Shown here one piece after another: positions 17,430 through 25,934 of a stretch of DNA of 64,000 bases. A program made the translations under genes and the position numbers. Position 1 is the stretch's first letter. Every line of letters begins with the position of its first letter. Source of the stretch: CBDUZS01 sp965371785 (lineage in GTDB: Bacteria > Fermentibacterota > Fermentibacteria > Fermentibacterales > JCC-6). The stretch lies in the NCBI GenBank assembly GCA_965371785.1, contig CBDUZS010000001.1:1-64000 (forward strand). Direction: 5' to 3'. The notes beneath the pieces are model-generated. The model was given only the letters and a program-made list of their open reading frames with translations, was not told the DNA's origin and searched no databases.

Positions 17430-18125
17430 ATGGAGATGAAGTACGACTGGATTCTCTTCGATGCAGACGGCACGCTTTTCGATTACTGCAAAGCCGAAGC
17501 GGCAGCTCTCGAGAATACGTGCAGACAATGGGGTATCCCCTTTTCCGGGGAAGTCATGGAGCTCTATCGCGAAATCAACGAAAAGGTCTGGTTCGATTTC
17601 GAGAACGGAAGAATCACATCTGATCGGCTCAGGACGAAAAGGTTCGAGATCCTGTTTCGCGAAATCGGAGTCGAATCGGACACCGGGTCGTTCAGTGCCG
17701 GTTATCTGTCTGCTCTTTCCTCGAGAACAGATCTTCTTGAAGGAGCACAGGACCTGCTCGAAAGCATTTCGGGCAGTATCCGTATGGTGCTGATCACCAA
17801 CGGTCTCAGGGAAGTTCAGAGGGCCAGAGTCGCGAACTCGAGCATCGGACAACACTTTGAAGACGTAGTGATATCAGAGGAAACCGGTTACGCCAAACCT
17901 GACAGGTGCATCTTCGAGGTGGCATTCGACAGAATGGGAAATCCCGGAAGAGACAGGGTTCTGATGGTGGGAGACAGTCTGACCTCTGATATCCGTGGAG
18001 GCAACAACTACGGAATCGACACGTGCTGGTTCAATCCTTCGGGACAAGCCTGCGATCAGGATGTCAGAATAGATTACGAGATAACACATCTCGATGAGCT
18101 TCGCGGCATCATCGGTAAAAGGTAA
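17430..18125 (+). CDS. HAD-superfamily phosphatase, YjjG/YfnB type (pyrimidine 5'-nucleotidase-like)
   Basis: This is a 231-residue HAD hydrolase. Motif I is LFDADGTLFDY with the nucleophile/acid pair DxD. Motif II is VLITNG, motif III is the Lys in GYAKPD, and motif IV is VGDSLTSDIRGG. Spacing and residues resemble YjjG/YfnB, which dephosphorylate non-canonical and pyrimidine nucleoside monophosphates; the exact substrate is not certain. The start is the ATG at 17430 with AAAGGTG just upstream, overlapping the rlmN stop. A longer upstream reading in the same frame lies inside rlmN and is rejected. It is probably co-transcribed with rlmN. Confidence 0.87.
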   Translation: MEMKYDWILFDADGTLFDYCKAEAAALENTCRQWGIPFSGEVMELYREINEKVWFDFENGRITSDRLRTKRFEILFREIGVESDTGSFSAGYLSALSSRTDLLEGAQDLLESISGSIRMVLITNGLREVQRARVANSSIGQHFEDVVISEETGYAKPDRCIFEVAFDRMGNPGRDRVLMVGDSLTSDIRGGNNYGIDTCWFNPSGQACDQDVRIDYEITHLDELRGIIGKR

Positions 18126-18146
18126 CCGGGCAACCGATCCTCTCCG

Positions 18147-18716
18147 CTAGAAAACAATCCCTGCATATATGGTCAGACCGGAAAGGTCCTTCTTCTCCTC
18201 GCCGGCAAGTGCTCCCCCCATTGGAATCCATTCGGGAGACACGATCAGATCGAGAAACGTCTCGTCGGAGAGCTTGAGCCTTGCTCCGATTTCAAGACCG
18301 ATGACGCCTCCTCCGGTTGTGGACGTCTCAAGGCTGTCTGATTCCGCGCTGTCCCATGCGAGCAGGCCTCCAGCGTAGACGCCCACAAGAGGTTCGAGCC
18401 CCCTCGGACCCGCATACGGTCTGTAGAAGGGGTAGGACCTGTACCCGAACACAAGCGGTATTGCGTTTACGGCATCCCATCCGGCCCTGTCCGAAGACGC
18501 AAGACGGTAACCTGTCTTGAGGAATATTATGTCTCCCATTTCCATCGGTATCTCAATGGACAAAGCAATACCAGGCCCTGCCTGCAATTCGGAATCGGAG
18601 TCTATCAGCCCGGGAATCCAGGCGCCCCCCCCGAAACTGAAGTCCAGGCTTCCCCTGTCCGATGCAGCTGAGGTCGCAGCAGCAACCAGTAACACGGCAA
18701 TGACAAAATATCTCAT
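18147..18716 (-). CDS. Small outer-membrane beta-barrel-like protein of unknown function
   Basis: This is a 189-residue exported protein with a clear signal peptide (residues 1-18, MRYFVIAVLLVAAATSAA). The rest alternates polar and hydrophobic residues in short strands, has glycine-rich turns, and ends in Phe, as is common for outer-membrane barrels of about eight strands. I do not recognise a named family. The ATG (18716) is preceded by GGAGGGAG at a normal distance. It follows the corrinoid adenosyltransferase by 12 bases on the same strand and is probably in its operon. It converges on the HAD phosphatase gene. Confidence 0.75.
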   Translation of the reverse strand: MRYFVIAVLLVAAATSAASDRGSLDFSFGGGAWIPGLIDSDSELQAGPGIALSIEIPMEMGDIIFLKTGYRLASSDRAGWDAVNAIPLVFGYRSYPFYRPYAGPRGLEPLVGVYAGGLLAWDSAESDSLETSTTGGGVIGLEIGARLKLSDETFLDLIVSPEWIPMGGALAGEEKKDLSGLTIYAGIVF

Positions 18717-18728
18717 CGTACTCCCTCC

Positions 18729-19262
18729 TCAGGCTTCTATGCCCTTGCGGGCCTGAAGGTTTTCCGTTGCATAGTAGTGTTTCTTTTCGACCATTTCGGT
18801 TACGAGATCGGCAACCTCGATCAGGCTCTCGGGAGCATACCTGCCGGTGAGTATCAGCTCGACATCATGAGGCCGTGCTCGAACGAGATCAAGGGCGGAA
18901 TCTCTGCTGACAAGACCCATGTGAACCGCAACGTTCAGTTCATCGGCAACTACAACCTGAAAATCTCCCGACAGCATTGCTGCTGCGAGCCGGGAAAGAC
19001 CGTCAACTGCCAGAGAAATGTCCTCCTGAGATGGCTCTTCCCCCTTGCCGATCAGTGCGGCATCTCCGTACTGCTCTATGACGATTCTTCGGGGAAAATA
19101 CTCCGGAAGCGACAGCTCGGCGCAGTCGCGCCCCTTCATGAACTGACCGATGTAAACCCTCAGACCGGCACATGCCGCCCTGACTGCAAGCCCCAGAGCA
19201 GCAGTCGTCTTGCCCTTGCCATTACCGGTGTAGATCTGGAAGCGGCCCTCGAATGCCATCAT
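18729..19262 (-). CDS. cobO: Corrinoid (cob(I)yrinic acid a,c-diamide) adenosyltransferase
   Basis: This is a 177-residue CobA/CobO/BtuR-family enzyme that transfers the adenosyl group of ATP to cob(I)alamin or its precursors. Seen are the P-loop GNGKGKTTAALGLAVRAA at residues ~13-30, YIGQFMKG, DELNVAVHMGLV (Walker-B-like), ILTGRYAPESLIEVADLVTEM, and the family end motif ARKGIEA. The length is typical. The first of two ATGs (19262) has AAGGA six bases upstream. Its presence implies adenosylcobalamin use; the B12-type radical SAM protein at 33270 instead uses a cobalamin-binding fold and is not a direct partner. Confidence 0.93.
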   Translation of the reverse strand: MMAFEGRFQIYTGNGKGKTTAALGLAVRAACAGLRVYIGQFMKGRDCAELSLPEYFPRRIVIEQYGDAALIGKGEEPSQEDISLAVDGLSRLAAAMLSGDFQVVVADELNVAVHMGLVSRDSALDLVRARPHDVELILTGRYAPESLIEVADLVTEMVEKKHYYATENLQARKGIEA

Positions 19263-19351
19263 CCCCCATCCTTCTAAACGATTTCTATATCGATAACCCT
19301 CTCAGGTTCCATCGAGAGGAAACGCTACCTAACTGATAACACAATCCGACT

Positions 19352-19405
19352 CTGGCTGCTCATGGCAGCCAGGGATTTGTCTATCTGTACGGAATCTGAT
19401 AGTAT
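19352..19405 (+). promoter_or_regulatory. Promoter with an adjacent upstream hairpin, in the cobO/exported-protein divergent gap
   Basis: Reading rightward, TTGTCT (19377-19382), 17 bases, and TAGTAT (19400-19405) form a sigma70-like promoter for the gene at 19448, with transcription from about 19412. Immediately before the -35 is a perfect 8-bp inverted repeat, CTGGCTGC/GCAGCCAG (19352-19359 and 19365-19372, 5-base loop), placed where an activator or repressor site would be. It has no T-run and is unlikely to be a terminator. Confidence 0.5.
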
Positions 19406-19447
19406 TGGAGTGTATGACTACTGCTGAATACAAGGAGGTATTGTACC

Positions 19448-20128
19448 ATGAGGCTGTCGATGATACTCATGATCGCAGTGATTTTCCTCGCACACTCGGA
19501 TGTTCTCTTCAGCGACGACTTCAACGATGGCAATGCAAACGGATGGTTCGAATTCCCGGGCGCCACCTACGAGGTTATCGACGGAGAGTACTGCTTCTGG
19601 GGAGGTACAGAATCCTCCATCGCACATTCTTTCAGCGGTGATGCATACGGTTACATGAGCGTTCCGGATTACTCATTTCTTGCATCGGTGAACATCGAAG
19701 CAGGTATAATGATCGGTCAGATGGTTCGATTCAGTTACACTTCAGACTACATGTACTTGCTCTGTTTCGGAAGTGAATTCTTCGGGCTGGCTCTGGCTCG
19801 AGCCGATCAGAATAACTTCTACCTGCTCGATATCTACCCGATGGTTCTCGATTACAACCAGGACTACTGGATGAGGTTCGAGATAGAGGGAGATGTGCTC
19901 GGAGGAAAGATCTGGAGCGGAACGCCAGGGGATGAACCTCTCGAGTGGATGGTGTATGCCACCGATGGTTTCGTGAGCAATCCCGGCTCGGTTGCACTTT
20001 TCTGCATGGCTTCCGGTAAAGACTGCATGGTTCCAAGTGCCTGCAAGTTCGATGATGTTGTCGTAACCGATGAGCTGAGCCTCGAGCTTTGCTCACGGAG
20101 CTGGGCCGCGATCAAGTCATCTTTCTGA
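19448..20128 (+). CDS. Exported protein with a concanavalin/LamG-like fold, unknown function
   Basis: This is a 226-residue protein with a signal peptide (residues 1-22, ending about HSDVLFS). It opens with DDFNDGNANGWFEFPGATYE, the usual start of secreted jelly-roll domains that bind glycans or other ligands, and continues as beta strands to the end (FDDVVVTDE). There is no sorting module and no catalytic motif that I can name. The ATG at 19448 has a very strong ribosome site, AAGGAGG at 19432-19438. The NimA-like gene begins 36 bases after its stop on the same strand. Confidence 0.75.
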   Translation: MRLSMILMIAVIFLAHSDVLFSDDFNDGNANGWFEFPGATYEVIDGEYCFWGGTESSIAHSFSGDAYGYMSVPDYSFLASVNIEAGIMIGQMVRFSYTSDYMYLLCFGSEFFGLALARADQNNFYLLDIYPMVLDYNQDYWMRFEIEGDVLGGKIWSGTPGDEPLEWMVYATDGFVSNPGSVALFCMASGKDCMVPSACKFDDVVVTDELSLELCSRSWAAIKSSF

Positions 20129-20164
20129 AGAATCGATTCCCTACCCAAAGGAAGTGCTGCGGCG

Positions 20165-20617
20165 ATGAGAAGGAAAGACAAGGAGATAACCGACAGGCAG
20201 GAGATTGACGAGATAATCTCCAGCTGCATCACGTGCAGGATCGCCATGTGCAATGACGACACACCGTACATCGTCTCGGTGAACTACGGCTACGAGGACA
20301 ACAGTCTTTTCATCCACTGTGCGACGGAGGGAAAGAAGCTCGACATGATAAGACGGAACAGCCACGTCTGCTTCGAAATGGAAACCGGCTGCGAACTCAG
20401 GAGATCACCCGTACTCGGTGAATGGAGCATGAAGTACAGAAGTGTGATAGGCTGGGGCCGCGCAACCATCATCGAGGACAGCAAAGCAAAGATCCAGGCT
20501 CTGAACGTACTCATGCGCCACCACAAGGGTCCCGAAGGGCCCTACCCTCAGAAGATCGTTGACGAGGTTGCGATAATCAGAATCGATATCGAAAGCCTGA
20601 CCGGTAAGAAAAGTTAG
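20165..20617 (+). CDS. Pyridoxamine 5'-phosphate oxidase-family (NimA-like) flavin-binding protein
   Basis: This is a 150-residue protein of the split-barrel flavin-binding superfamily, closest in style to NimA-type and related FMN-binding proteins. It begins EITDRQEIDEIISSC, then ITCRIAMCNDDTPYIVSVNYGYEDNSL (seen across residues ~22-50), IHCATEGKKLDMIRRN, VCFEME, and SVIGWGRATIIED, all in family order. The substrate is unknown; related proteins reduce nitroimidazoles or bind FMN/F420. It converges on glnA, and the two stop codons overlap (TTAG at 20614-20617). Confidence 0.87.
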   Translation: MRRKDKEITDRQEIDEIISSCITCRIAMCNDDTPYIVSVNYGYEDNSLFIHCATEGKKLDMIRRNSHVCFEMETGCELRRSPVLGEWSMKYRSVIGWGRATIIEDSKAKIQALNVLMRHHKGPEGPYPQKIVDEVAIIRIDIESLTGKKS

Positions 20618-21945
20618 TACCGATCGAGATACCTCTTGAGCTCCCAGCCGTGAATCACCCTGATGTACTCGTCCCACTCCCGTCTCTTGTTCAGCAGAAA
20701 ATGCTCGAAGATGTGATCGCCCAGTGCCTCCTTCAGAAGCTTGTCCTTCTCCAGGAAATCAAGTGCCTCGTCCAGGCTCGATGGCAGTTGCGTTATCTTC
20801 AGCCTGCGCTTCTCCCGCTGGCTCATCTTGAAGATGTTCCTGTTCACCGGCTCGCCGCAATCGATCTTCCTCTCTATGCCGTCGAGCCCGGCAGCCAGAA
20901 TCACAGACATTGCCAGGTATGGATTGCATGATGGATCAGGCACTCTGACCTCACACCGGGTTTCAACACCGCGGGATGCAGGCATCCTTATCAACGGTGA
21001 GCGGTTCTTCTCCGACCATGCCACGTTGACCGGAGCCTCGTAGCCCGGCACCAGGCGTTTATATGAATTCACAAGTGGATTGGTAACCGCCACAAAGGAT
21101 CTTGCATGCTCGAGAAGCCCTCCAATAAAGCCCATTGTTGTCTCGGAGAGTCCGTACGCTCCATCAGGATCGTTGAATGCGTTCTCTCCCGAAAGGTTGA
21201 ACAGAGACATGTTAATGTGCATGCCGGAACCGTTCTCACTCGAGAGAGGTTTCGGCATGAACGTTGCATGGAGCCCGTGCATGAGAGCGACCTTCTTAAC
21301 GACGAACCTGAAGGTGATGATGTTGTCTGCAGTGGTGACCGCATCCTCGTACTTGAAATCTATTTCGTGCTGACCGGGCGCAACCTCGTGATGTGCCGCT
21401 TCCACTTCGTATCCCATTGCTTCGAGGACAAGGGCGATATCCCTCCGTGCTTCCTCTCCCCTGTCAACGGGTGAGAGGTCGAAGTAACTGCCCTTGTCAT
21501 GAGTCTTTGCGACGGGAGCTCCATCTCCGTCACACTGGAAGAGGAAGAACTCGGCTTCCGGACCGGCCATCACCCTGAAACCCATGGTTTTGGCTTTGTT
21601 CACTACACGTTTGAGGGCGGTTCTCGGGCACCCTTCGAACGGTGATCCGTCAGGAAGTGCGATATCGCAGATGAGCCTGCCCACGCGGCCATGCTCGGTC
21701 TCCCAGGGAAAGACGGCAAAAGTGTCGAGATCGGTAAGGAGGAGCATGTCAGACTCCTCGATTCTGGTGAACCCCTCGATCGAAGAACCGTCGAACATCA
21801 CCCTGCCATCAAGAGCCTTTTCGAACTGACTCTGAGGGATCTCCACGTTCTTTATTATTCCATCGATATCGGAGAACTGCAGCCTGAGGAAGTGTACGTT
21901 TCTTTCGTCGCATTCTTTGAGAATCTCGCTTGCTTTGTCTGACAT
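20614..21945 (-). CDS. glnA: Glutamine synthetase, type I-alpha
   Basis: This is a 443-residue cytoplasmic enzyme that makes glutamine from glutamate, ammonia and ATP. Motifs seen are FDGSSIEGF, the metal-binding GPEAEFFLF, HHEVAPGQHEIDFKY, NGSGMHINMS, and RSPLIRMPASRGVETRCEVR. The length near 443 and the absence of the adenylylation-loop Tyr and of the 25-residue insertion put it in the GSI-alpha group (Gram-positive/Thermotoga type). Control by GlnE adenylylation is therefore unlikely and feedback control more likely. The start is the ATG at 21945 with AAAGGAG seven bases upstream; an in-frame ATG at 21993 lies in the leader and is rejected. Confidence 0.96.
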   Translation of the reverse strand: MSDKASEILKECDERNVHFLRLQFSDIDGIIKNVEIPQSQFEKALDGRVMFDGSSIEGFTRIEESDMLLLTDLDTFAVFPWETEHGRVGRLICDIALPDGSPFEGCPRTALKRVVNKAKTMGFRVMAGPEAEFFLFQCDGDGAPVAKTHDKGSYFDLSPVDRGEEARRDIALVLEAMGYEVEAAHHEVAPGQHEIDFKYEDAVTTADNIITFRFVVKKVALMHGLHATFMPKPLSSENGSGMHINMSLFNLSGENAFNDPDGAYGLSETTMGFIGGLLEHARSFVAVTNPLVNSYKRLVPGYEAPVNVAWSEKNRSPLIRMPASRGVETRCEVRVPDPSCNPYLAMSVILAAGLDGIERKIDCGEPVNRNIFKMSQREKRRLKITQLPSSLDEALDFLEKDKLLKEALGDHIFEHFLLNKRREWDEYIRVIHGWELKRYLDRY

Positions 21946-21974
21946 ATTGCGGCTCCTTTCGGTGTCATTACGCA

Positions 21975-22042
21975 AATCTACAGAGCTAGGCAAGCAAATG
22001 TCAATATATTTTGTGCGTAGTGAGCATGTTTATGCGTTCACT
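21975..22042 (-). promoter_or_regulatory. glnA promoter and upstream dyad
   Basis: Read leftward, TTGACA (22004-21999), 18 bases, and TAGATT (21980-21975) form a good promoter with a start near 21968, about 23 bases before the glnA ATG. Upstream, at 22019-22042, is an interrupted dyad: AGTGAGCAT, GTTT, ATGC, GT, TCACT. It could be a regulator site. It does not match the GlnR/TnrA consensus (TGTNAN7TNACA) or an NtrC site that I can recognise. Confidence 0.6.
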
Positions 22043-22154
22043 ATGCAACTTGGCATCTATTTGGCGCATTCTGGATTATCTGAGCCCTGAATCAGGCCAC
22101 AACTGCAAGCACAAATAGCTGTGTCACAAGGTGTAATGCTGTTTCCATTTCAGA

Positions 22155-22181
22155 AGTTCTAATCCCGTACGGGGTGGTAGA
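22155..22181 (+). repeat. Island repeat, copy 1 (short form)
   Basis: This is a 27-base copy of an intergenic repeat found four times, always in the same orientation. It has AGTTCTAA and CGGGGTGGTAGA as in the others but lacks about five internal bases. Its centre CCCGTACGGG is a perfect palindrome. It is followed by TTGACA (22185-22190), and the first island gene starts at 22231. Confidence 0.7.
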
Positions 22182-22230
22182 CACTTGACATCCGAACCCA
22201 ATATGCTACTGTACGATAGGAGGTTGGGTG

Positions 22231-23703
22231 ATGCGCTGTTTAATCCTTCTCCTTCCTACCGTCATTTCCGCAGCAACTCTGCATGTACCGGGTGACTATC
22301 CTGCCATTCAGGAAGCCATTGATACTTCTACTGATGGTGACACTGTGCTTGTGGCGCCAGGAACTTACGTGGAGAACATCGACTTCAATGGAAAGAACAT
22401 TGTGCTGAAGAGCGAACTCGATGCCGATGTCACGATCATTGAGGCTGCTGGCACTGGACCCGTTGTGTGTTTCGAGAACGGAGAAACTTCTGCAGCAATA
22501 CTAGAGGGTTTCACTGTCTGTGGGGGCTATGGCTCCTCTGGTCATGGGCTAAGGATCTTTTCAAGTGATCCTACAGTGATCGGTAATATTATCACCGGGA
22601 ATCTAGTGACGGCGAGTATGTTTTTTGGGCGCGGAGCAGGAATATTCTGTTATGACTCAGAATCCATCATTCAGGGGAATTACATCTGCAACAACACTGT
22701 GTCGATAAGCGGCTATATGTCTGCAGTACGGGGTGCAGGGATATACATTTATGGTGGATCTCCCTTTTTTATGAATAACCATATACTGAACAATGTAGGC
22801 ATCTTGACGGACATCCACGAATTTGTAGAGGGGATAGCAGTCTTTGTGAAGTTAAGTGAACTTGAAGTGGTTAACTGCGTCGTCGCTGGAAACACACGTG
22901 AGGGGTATTACCCACTGGGTGGTGTGCACACATTCATGGTGATTCTAGCTGATTCAACGATTCTCACAAACGTCACGATCGCTTTTAATGAAGGCGTTGG
23001 CATCACACTGCGTGCCAGTACCGGATGCACTATCAGAAACTCCATAGTGTGGGAGAATGATCCATATTATCACTGGAGCATTCAGCTCGTGAATACAAGT
23101 CAGGTTCTGGTTGAATACTGTGACATTCAGTTCGGTCAGCATTCGATCTGTTCGGCGACAGGCAGTACATTCACCTGGGGTGAAGGCAATATCGAAGATG
23201 ATCCTATCTTCTTCGATGGGGGGATCCTTAGCGATTATCACCTCACACAAGGGCTTTCCCCCTGCATCGATGCGGGTCATCCAGGTCTTGCATTCAACGA
23301 TCCGGAAGATCCGGTTGCGCCTGAATATGCTCTCTGGCCTGCACTTGGGGGGCTTCGAAACGATATGGGTGCCTACGGTGGTCCGGGAGCCATATACTGG
23401 AGTAAGCCAGGCACAGGCATTGGTGTACATTCAGAGCCAGTTCAACCTTGGACGCCTGCCCTGGTCGGTGTCTTTCCCAATCCCTCACAGAATGCTCCTG
23501 TCATAGCTTTTGATCTGCCTGAAATGGCTGACGTTCACTTCACGGTATTTGACATTACTGGTCGCCTTGTAGACTCCGTGCAGAGCACGTACTCCTCGGG
23601 CAGTCATTATGTGGTTCTCAATTATCTTGTGCCAGGTATCTACCTCGTGCGAATGACCACTGGAGATTTCACCGCAACACAACGCTTCGTTGTTATAGAG
23701 TAG
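22231..23703 (+). CDS. Exported right-handed parallel beta-helix protein with C-terminal sorting module
   Basis: This is a 490-residue secreted protein. The signal peptide is residues 1-15 (MRCLILLLPTVISAA). It then has LHVPGDYPAIQEAIDTSTDG (residues 16-35) with GDTVLVAPGTYVENI, the standard opening of NosD/pectate-lyase-type beta-helix proteins. About eight helix rungs with Asn ladders run to residue ~330. Residues ~405-490 form a type IX-like sorting module (FPNPSQNAPVIAFDL, VPGIYLVRMTTGD). It is probably a surface polysaccharide-binding or cleaving protein; no catalytic triad is identifiable. The ATG at 22231 has AGGAGG (22218-22223) seven bases upstream. Base composition is visibly more AT-rich than the genes outside the island. 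Repeat copies lie on both sides, the second only 7 bases after the stop. Confidence 0.85.
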   Translation: MRCLILLLPTVISAATLHVPGDYPAIQEAIDTSTDGDTVLVAPGTYVENIDFNGKNIVLKSELDADVTIIEAAGTGPVVCFENGETSAAILEGFTVCGGYGSSGHGLRIFSSDPTVIGNIITGNLVTASMFFGRGAGIFCYDSESIIQGNYICNNTVSISGYMSAVRGAGIYIYGGSPFFMNNHILNNVGILTDIHEFVEGIAVFVKLSELEVVNCVVAGNTREGYYPLGGVHTFMVILADSTILTNVTIAFNEGVGITLRASTGCTIRNSIVWENDPYYHWSIQLVNTSQVLVEYCDIQFGQHSICSATGSTFTWGEGNIEDDPIFFDGGILSDYHLTQGLSPCIDAGHPGLAFNDPEDPVAPEYALWPALGGLRNDMGAYGGPGAIYWSKPGTGIGVHSEPVQPWTPALVGVFPNPSQNAPVIAFDLPEMADVHFTVFDITGRLVDSVQSTYSSGSHYVVLNYLVPGIYLVRMTTGDFTATQRFVVIE

Positions 23704-23710
23704 CTGCCAG

Positions 23711-23742
23711 AGTTCTAAAAGTATCCACTACGGGGTAGTAGA
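23711..23742 (+). repeat. Island repeat, copy 2
   Basis: This is a 32-base copy starting 8 bases after the stop of the beta-helix gene. The central ACTAC-GGG-GTAGT is a small perfect hairpin. Copies 2 and 3 differ at three of the first 26 bases, and copies 2 and 4 also at three. A TACAAT hexamer (23767-23772) follows, a possible -10 for the gene at 23883, though without a good -35. Confidence 0.75.
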
Positions 23743-23882
23743 GTTCGAGAAGTGTACGATATGGTCTACAATTAGAACTTGCATGTTACACATGCTATTT
23801 GCCAAATCACCTACCAAGATACTCCCGGTATGGTTATAGTCATTCCGAATCCATTCGAACCTGTTCTTAGGATGGTCCGAGT

Positions 23883-25268
23883 ATGCTTTGCATCATTCTT
23901 GCTATCAGTATCAGCTCGCCTGGAATTGAGATCCTGGACCAGCATCCTGATGAATGGCTCGCTGATGGCTGGGCGATCACTGGAGAAACGATGATTGACC
24001 CGACTGACTACTTTGAAACCCTGACTTTCCCTCCAGCCGACCTCCTGCAATGCAACACCTCCTTCATAGAATCAAACGGTACTCATCTCTGGCGAGTAAT
24101 AATGTTGTTTGATGGGAAGTGCGTTGCACTACTGGAAGAAGAAGGTGATCCTCGGATATACATGGTGGAAGGCAACAAGCTATCAACCTCTATTGATTGC
24201 AGTTATACTGTTGTGAGTAGTCACGATGCAACTAGGCCCTGGTTCGTTGTTGATGTTCAAAGTGATTCAACTTATTACTTCACTGTTGATCCTGAATACG
24301 CAACTGATTTCATGTGTCCGATGGCCACGTACATAAACAGTGATGGTTTGATCGTGGGCATCATGACAGCACCGGTCAATCCCACATTAAGCCGTCTATT
24401 CGTTCCTGACGATAACATTCTGAAATATGTGAGATCAACTCAAGGACCAACTCACGGAGGTATCGACTACACTTCTGACAGTAGCCTTTTCGCAGTGATA
24501 ACGAGCACAACCGAGGGTAGGAAACTCGTAGCATTTGACTGGGAGATGAACGAGTTGTGGACTGCAAGCGTAGGAAACGCAACCCGACCTGCATCAACTG
24601 AGCTCTCAGTTTCCTATGACGGCTCAGTACTTGCTGCTGAATGGTTTGATGGATTTATCGAGAACGATGGATTAGCTGTGTTTGATGGTAACACTGGGGC
24701 TTTACTGGCTAGGTTCCAGGATGGTGGAACCTTATCTTCGGTTATTGTTTCACCCTCGGGATCATATATCGGCATGACTGTTTATCATTTGCCAGACTAC
24801 ATCATTGATGGTGATTCAACTCTGATCATAGCTGAGAATACAGTTATCGAAGGCTACAATTGGATTACCCAATTTGAGGGGGAATTAGCTATTCTAGCAC
24901 CGCATGATTCAAATACACAGGTCCTCAGAACTTGTTATTCGGATATGTATATCATGCCAATCCTACATGGAATTGGGGACGATAGATCAGCACTAATCGA
25001 ACTAAGCAATAGGACTTCTGAAATCGATAATGGCATAGTTAGTGCGTATAAGCGCTTGGCTATTCTGAATCCAGAAGGGAATCCAATCTGGGCCAGCAAT
25101 CCTGTATCCCGTATGTCAGTCTATTTTACTTACCGCGGGCCAACCTTTACCAGGTATTCGCATGATCCAGTCATTAACTTCTGTAGGACTGATGATAGCT
25201 ACAGGGTGATTTGTACATCAGATGATGGGCTGACCATCAAGATAGTCACGCTCTCTCAAACCTACTGA
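23883..25268 (+). CDS. Exported beta-propeller-like protein of unknown function
   Basis: This is a 461-residue protein. A short hydrophobic start (MLCIILAISISSPG) could be a minimal signal peptide; an in-frame stop at 23868-23870 rules out an upstream start. From residue ~190 the sequence has repeated units resembling WD/PQQ-like propeller blades (DSSLFAVITSTTEGRKLVAF, YDGSVLAAEWFDG, GNTGALLARFQDGG, VIVSPSGSYIGM). No sorting module is seen at the C-terminus (ends LSQTY). I do not recognise the family. AGGATGG (23869-23875) lies seven bases before the ATG. Codon use and AT content match the other island genes. It lies between repeat copies 2 and 3. Confidence 0.7.
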   Translation: MLCIILAISISSPGIEILDQHPDEWLADGWAITGETMIDPTDYFETLTFPPADLLQCNTSFIESNGTHLWRVIMLFDGKCVALLEEEGDPRIYMVEGNKLSTSIDCSYTVVSSHDATRPWFVVDVQSDSTYYFTVDPEYATDFMCPMATYINSDGLIVGIMTAPVNPTLSRLFVPDDNILKYVRSTQGPTHGGIDYTSDSSLFAVITSTTEGRKLVAFDWEMNELWTASVGNATRPASTELSVSYDGSVLAAEWFDGFIENDGLAVFDGNTGALLARFQDGGTLSSVIVSPSGSYIGMTVYHLPDYIIDGDSTLIIAENTVIEGYNWITQFEGELAILAPHDSNTQVLRTCYSDMYIMPILHGIGDDRSALIELSNRTSEIDNGIVSAYKRLAILNPEGNPIWASNPVSRMSVYFTYRGPTFTRYSHDPVINFCRTDDSYRVICTSDDGLTIKIVTLSQTY

Positions 25269-25293
25269 TCAGGTTCCCACCAGCAAGTTGAGA

Positions 25294-25325
25294 GGTTCTA
25301 AATGCATCCACTACGGGGTGGGCAG
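25294..25325 (+). repeat. Island repeat, copy 3
   Basis: This is a 32-base copy 25 bases after the stop of the propeller-like gene and 33 bases before the (leftward) end of the next gene. The centre TCCACTACGGGGTGGGC can pair as CCAC/GTGG. The orientation is the same as in the other copies even though the following gene is on the opposite strand. Confidence 0.75.
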
Positions 25326-25358
25326 TGTTGCGTCAGAAAGAGATCTTTAGTTTGCTGA

Positions 25359-25883
25359 TCATGGCCACCAATTTTCTTGAGCGCTTACTTGATACCAGAT
25401 GTGCCATTCATCGTCTGAATCAGGTCTACAGATGTATTGCTCATTACCTGATGCTATACGACCTTCATACGGACCACTACTACTCTGATAGTAGGCAATG
25501 ACATTGAATGCTCTTGGCAATTCGAGAGATTGTCCGGTCGAGTCACCTGACCAGGGCCACTCCGCACTACCTGAAAATGTCATATCGATGGCACTGAAAA
25601 CCTCGAAAAGGTCTGCAAACCACTCCATCTCCTGTGCACGATCCCACACAATGCCCGGTGGAGAACCTACGGCAAACTGGTGAGTGAAGTCCTCTGAGAG
25701 AGTCATATTGACAAGGTTGAGATCCATCGTGTTGTATGCGTAGTCCAGGTTCTCAACGGCTTTCCAGGCAGAGTCTACTGGGGAATGAGGAAGATCAGGT
25801 GGTGAGACTCCAGTCGTATCGGTACTGCAACCGAAGCCAATCAACGATAGGGTGCTGGTGAATATCACAATACTACGCTGCAT
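25359..25883 (-). CDS. Lipoprotein with an NTF2/SnoaL-like domain
   Basis: This is a 174-residue lipoprotein. The start is the ATG at 25883 with GGGAG six bases upstream, rather than an in-frame start at 25904. The signal sequence ends in a lipobox-like GFGC (Cys18). After a short linker (PPDLPHSPVDS), the domain SAWKAVENLDYAYNTMDLNL followed by SEDFTHQF is the pattern of NTF2-like lipoproteins common in FCB genomes, ending DEWHIWYQVSAQE. No ligand is known. It is the only island gene on the minus strand and lies between repeat copies 3 and 4. Confidence 0.77.
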   Translation of the reverse strand: MQRSIVIFTSTLSLIGFGCSTDTTGVSPPDLPHSPVDSAWKAVENLDYAYNTMDLNLVNMTLSEDFTHQFAVGSPPGIVWDRAQEMEWFADLFEVFSAIDMTFSGSAEWPWSGDSTGQSLELPRAFNVIAYYQSSSGPYEGRIASGNEQYICRPDSDDEWHIWYQVSAQENWWP

Positions 25884-25934
25884 TAAGTGCTCCCATCCGG
25901 TCACACTATGTTATCTAGTCGAAGCATAAGCCAA

